Source: JAGVGT01 sp963807225 (GTDB lineage: Bacteria > Desulfobacterota > Desulfobulbia > Desulfobulbales > JAGXFP01). Taken from it: a stretch of DNA of 64,000 bases. This document shows positions 61,589-64,000 of this stretch, piece after piece. The notes beneath the pieces were generated by a model. That model had not been told where the DNA came from, ran no database searches, and saw nothing but the letters and a program-made list of their open reading frames with translations. The DNA lies in the NCBI GenBank assembly GCA_963807225.1, contig CAWEAD010000005.1, forward strand, positions 558,001 through 622,000, in the 5' to 3' direction. Positions within the stretch are counted from its first letter, which is position 1. Each line of letters starts with the position of its first letter. Made by a program: the position numbers and the translations under genes.

Positions 61589-63874
61589 ATGCTGCAGACC
61601 TTGATCAACGCCATTCCGGACCTGGTTTTTTTCAAGGACTCCCGAGGCCGTTTTATGCTGGCTAACAAGGCGACCGAGGAGAACCTCGGAATCGAACAGG
61701 AGAAGTTGATCGGCATGACCGACGACGATCTGCTCCCCCCGGACATCGCCGAGAAATGCAAAAGGAGCGATGCGAACGCGATGCTAAGGGGTATCCCCGT
61801 CTATTCCGACGAGAGCTATACCGACGGCAACGGGGAAACCAGGTTTCTGGATGTTGTCAAGGCCCCCATCCGGGACAATGACGGCGAGCTCAAGGGACTG
61901 GTGGTGGTGGGCCGTGACATCACCGAGCGCAAACGGAGAGGGGAACACACCGAACAGCTGCGCAAATTCAATGAACTCGTATTATCAGCCGCCGGCGAGG
62001 GAATTTACGGCCTGGACACCGAAGGCAAGATAACCTTTGCCAATCCGGCGGCGGCCAAAATGATCGGCTGGAAACCCGAGGAACTTGTCGGGCAGAACCA
62101 GCATCAACTCCTGCACCATACCAAAAGGGACGGTTCTCCTTACCAGGCCGATAAATGCCCAATATATGCCGCCCTGCGCGACGGCAAACTGCACCGGGTC
62201 GACAATGAAGTCTTCTGGCGGAAAGACGGCAGCAGCTTTCCGGTCGAATACACCAGTACCCCGATAAGAAATATTCAAGGGGTTATTGAAGGCGCGGTTG
62301 TGGTTTTCCGGGATATCACCGAGCGCAAGCTGGCGGAGGAGAAGTTACAGAAAAGCGAGGAATATATCCGAAATATCCTCGATACCGTGGACGAAGGTTT
62401 CATCGTGGTCGATCTTGACCACCGCATTCTCACCGCCAACCGCGCTTACTGCGAGCAGGTGGGATTGCCCCTGGACCAAGTCCTGGGGTGCCGCTGTTTC
62501 ACGGTGTCCCACAAACGCTCTCGGCCCTGCCATGAGGAAGGCGAAGAGTGCTGCGTCAACTCGGTTTTTACCACGGGCTTGCCGCATACAGCCTATCATC
62601 GGCATGAGGATGCGGACGGCAATACGGTTTATGTCGAAACCAAGGGCTTCCCGCTCAGGGACGCCTCGGGGAAGGTTACCAGAGCAATCGAAACAGTCAG
62701 TGATATCACGGAAAAACGCTTGCTTGAGGAGGAACGGCTCAAGGTTCAGAAACTGGAGGCCATCGGCACCCTGGCCGGCGGTATAGCTCATGACTTCAAC
62801 AATCTTCTGCAGGGCGTCTTCGGTTACCTCTCCCTGGCGAAGATCGCCTCGCAACAAAACCCGGAAAGCTTCAACGCCTTGGAAAATGCCGAGAAGGCTA
62901 TCCATCTTTCAGTCAAGCTGACTAATCAACTGCTGACCTTTTCCAAGGGCGGCAAACCGACAATCAAACCGACCGACTTGCAGCCGGTGATTGATAACGC
63001 CGTGCGCTTCTCCCTGAGCGGCTCTTCCTCCCGCTGTCAAATCGTCGACTCCGAAAACATCTGGCAGGTGGAGGCGGACGAAGGCCAGATCACCCAGGTG
63101 ATCCAGAACATCATCCTGAACGCTGCCCAAGCCATGCCCGGGGGCGGCCAAGTGAGAATCACCACCCGGAATCTCCAGGTCTCGGACCCGTCAATTCCGG
63201 AAGGTTTATCGGCGGGCCGCTATGTTGAGATCGAGATCAGGGATCAAGGCAGCGGCATCCACGAGGATGTTCTTGCCAGGATTTTCGACCCCTATTTCAC
63301 CACCAAGGACAAAGGCAGCGGCCTGGGACTGGCGACATCCTATTCGATCGTCAAGAATCACGGCGGCCTGATCAGGGTGGCTTCCAGCCCCGGAGCTGGG
63401 TCCATCTTCACGGTCTATCTGCCGGCCGCGACCATGGTTGATCGCCTGGATCAGCCGCAACCGGAGACCGAGGATTCGATCCGGTCCGGCAGGATCTTGG
63501 TCATGGACGACGAACAAATGATCTGCCAGGTTGCCGGCGCCTTGATCAAAATGTTGGGCCACGAGGTGGATTTTGCCAGGAATGGAGAGGAGGCGGTCGC
63601 CATGTATCAGGCCGCCATGCAATCTGACCGGCCTTTCGATGCGGCGATCCTCGACTTGACGATTCGGGGCGGCACAGGGGGGGCGGAAACGGTGCGACAA
63701 CTGGCGGCCATCGATCCCGGCGTCAAGGCCGTGGTTTCCAGTGGCTATGCCGACAATAACGTCATCGCCAACTTTAGAAATTACGGTTTCTCGGCCTTCC
63801 TCAACAAACCTTATAATCTCGAAGGTCTTCGTCTGGTGCTGCATGAAATACTGCCCAGCGATCGACCCGGTTAA
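61589..63874 (+). CDS. Hybrid histidine kinase C-terminal part: PAS-PAS-PAS-HisKA-HATPase-REC
   Basis: 761 residues from ATG 61589; the open frame begins 150 bp earlier but that part is out of family. PAS units at ~1-115 (NAIPDLVFFKDSRGRFMLAN), ~125-245 (AAGEGIYGLDTEGKITFANP) and ~255-375 (NILDTVDEGFIVVDLDHRIL, with a Cys-rich insert HKRSRPCHEEGEECC). Then HisKA with the phospho-His in GTLAGGIAHDFNNLLQGVFG, HATPase (NIILNAAQAM N box, RDQGSGI, GSGLGLATSYSIVKNHGG) and a C-terminal receiver (ILVMDDEQM, ILDLTIRGGTGG). The receiver acceptor Asp is in LDLT. Together with the upstream fragment it should form one ~1170-residue sensor; ligands are unknown. Confidence 0.85.
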   Translation: MLQTLINAIPDLVFFKDSRGRFMLANKATEENLGIEQEKLIGMTDDDLLPPDIAEKCKRSDANAMLRGIPVYSDESYTDGNGETRFLDVVKAPIRDNDGELKGLVVVGRDITERKRRGEHTEQLRKFNELVLSAAGEGIYGLDTEGKITFANPAAAKMIGWKPEELVGQNQHQLLHHTKRDGSPYQADKCPIYAALRDGKLHRVDNEVFWRKDGSSFPVEYTSTPIRNIQGVIEGAVVVFRDITERKLAEEKLQKSEEYIRNILDTVDEGFIVVDLDHRILTANRAYCEQVGLPLDQVLGCRCFTVSHKRSRPCHEEGEECCVNSVFTTGLPHTAYHRHEDADGNTVYVETKGFPLRDASGKVTRAIETVSDITEKRLLEEERLKVQKLEAIGTLAGGIAHDFNNLLQGVFGYLSLAKIASQQNPESFNALENAEKAIHLSVKLTNQLLTFSKGGKPTIKPTDLQPVIDNAVRFSLSGSSSRCQIVDSENIWQVEADEGQITQVIQNIILNAAQAMPGGGQVRITTRNLQVSDPSIPEGLSAGRYVEIEIRDQGSGIHEDVLARIFDPYFTTKDKGSGLGLATSYSIVKNHGGLIRVASSPGAGSIFTVYLPAATMVDRLDQPQPETEDSIRSGRILVMDDEQMICQVAGALIKMLGHEVDFARNGEEAVAMYQAAMQSDRPFDAAILDLTIRGGTGGAETVRQLAAIDPGVKAVVSSGYADNNVIANFRNYGFSAFLNKPYNLEGLRLVLHEILPSDRPG

Positions 63875-63918
63875 CAATGAATCTCGGTTCGCCCCACCGA
63901 TAGCGGCGGCCGGGAGCA

Positions 63919-64000
63919 TCAGTCATCCTGGTTGACAACCGCCAGGATCTCCTTCTCCATCAAGGTCTCCTTTTCATAAAGAGCCTGGGCCAGGGCATCT
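63919..64000 (-). CDS. C-terminal fragment of a minus-strand gene, possibly ftsH
   Basis: Only the last 26 codons are in the window: DALAQALYEKETLMEKEILA then VVNQDD-stop. The pattern ALA..LYEKETL...EI resembles the end of FtsH AAA proteases, where ALLEKETLDxEEI is common. Too short for a firm call; the rest lies outside the window. Confidence 0.4.
   Translation of the reverse strand, partial: DALAQALYEKETLMEKEILAVVNQDD

Noticed and set aside
1..64000. CRISPR arrays, tRNA and rRNA genes, insertion sequences
   Set aside because: No regularly spaced repeats, cloverleaf sequences, rRNA motifs or transposase genes were found on reading both strands by eye; a covariance search was not possible.

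Overview
This window is a chromosomal segment of an anaerobic bacterium, most likely a Desulfobacterota (former Deltaproteobacteria) lineage or a metagenome bin from one. The indications are a mitochondrial-type (spdEFG1-like) elongation factor G, a selenocysteine formate dehydrogenase wired to sulfhydrogenase-like flavin and Fe-S subunits plus a RACo-like protein, a NIL-domain ferredoxin, a haem-sensor diguanylate cyclase, and the order rpsA-sppA-IHF. Most of the window is core genome with short intergenic gaps. No rRNA, tRNA or CRISPR array was seen.

Layout. 1-2.7 kb: truncated fusA, a SLOG-like unknown and a 49-aa RCKP rubredoxin-like protein. 2.8-8.7 kb: four-gene formate dehydrogenase operon with an in-frame UGA and a SECIS hairpin. 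9.0-10.4 kb: ZraP-like periplasmic protein, SHOCT membrane protein, NIL ferredoxin. 10.5-15.8 kb (minus): gatC-gatA-hisC-cmk-APH-like-AAA kinase, with an intrinsic terminator between gatC and gatA. 16-19.3 kb: HDAC-family deacetylase, haem/DUF3365 diguanylate cyclase, frameshifted 5-formyl-THF cyclo-ligase. 19.4-22.5 kb: 1034-aa radical SAM / ArsM-like methyltransferase / DUF5714 fusion. 22.5-29 kb: RDD protein, mutM, pcnB-bioB-bioF, nitronate monooxygenase. 29.4-41.8 kb: HAD, Nudix, response-regulator diguanylate cyclase, rpsA, broken sppA, IHF, YciO, broken ppx/gppA, guaB-guaA, GNAT, and two roadblock paralogues. 42.4-51.3 kb: ahcY-metK (SAM cycle), panE, clpS-clpA, holA, an extended SDR.

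The most interesting part is a roughly 7.6-kb island at 51.3-58.9 kb between the SDR gene and nfo. A 21-bp direct repeat, spanning the SDR stop and the nfo start, flanks it. It carries a diversity-generating retroelement (DGR): a reverse transcriptase with the DGR-type SQ motif, an Avd-like helical accessory protein, an adenine-rich template repeat, and a variable repeat that differs from the template at 15 positions, all at template adenines. The variable repeat is the C-terminal end of a formylglycine-generating-enzyme-fold (C-type-lectin-like) domain that belongs to a NACHT NTPase. A second NTPase of the KAP family, with its own fused FGE domain, lies upstream. The arrangement looks like an NTPase conflict or immune system whose sensor is diversified by a DGR. 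The NACHT gene is broken by frameshifts and in-frame UAG codons.

58.9-64 kb: nfo, a phage Mu GemA-like remnant, a large PAS hybrid histidine kinase broken by frameshifts, and the C-terminus of a gene resembling ftsH. Several unrelated genes (fthC, sppA, ppx, NACHT, hybrid kinase) are interrupted by single-base indels, some in homopolymers. Sequencing or assembly error is therefore a serious alternative to genuine decay.
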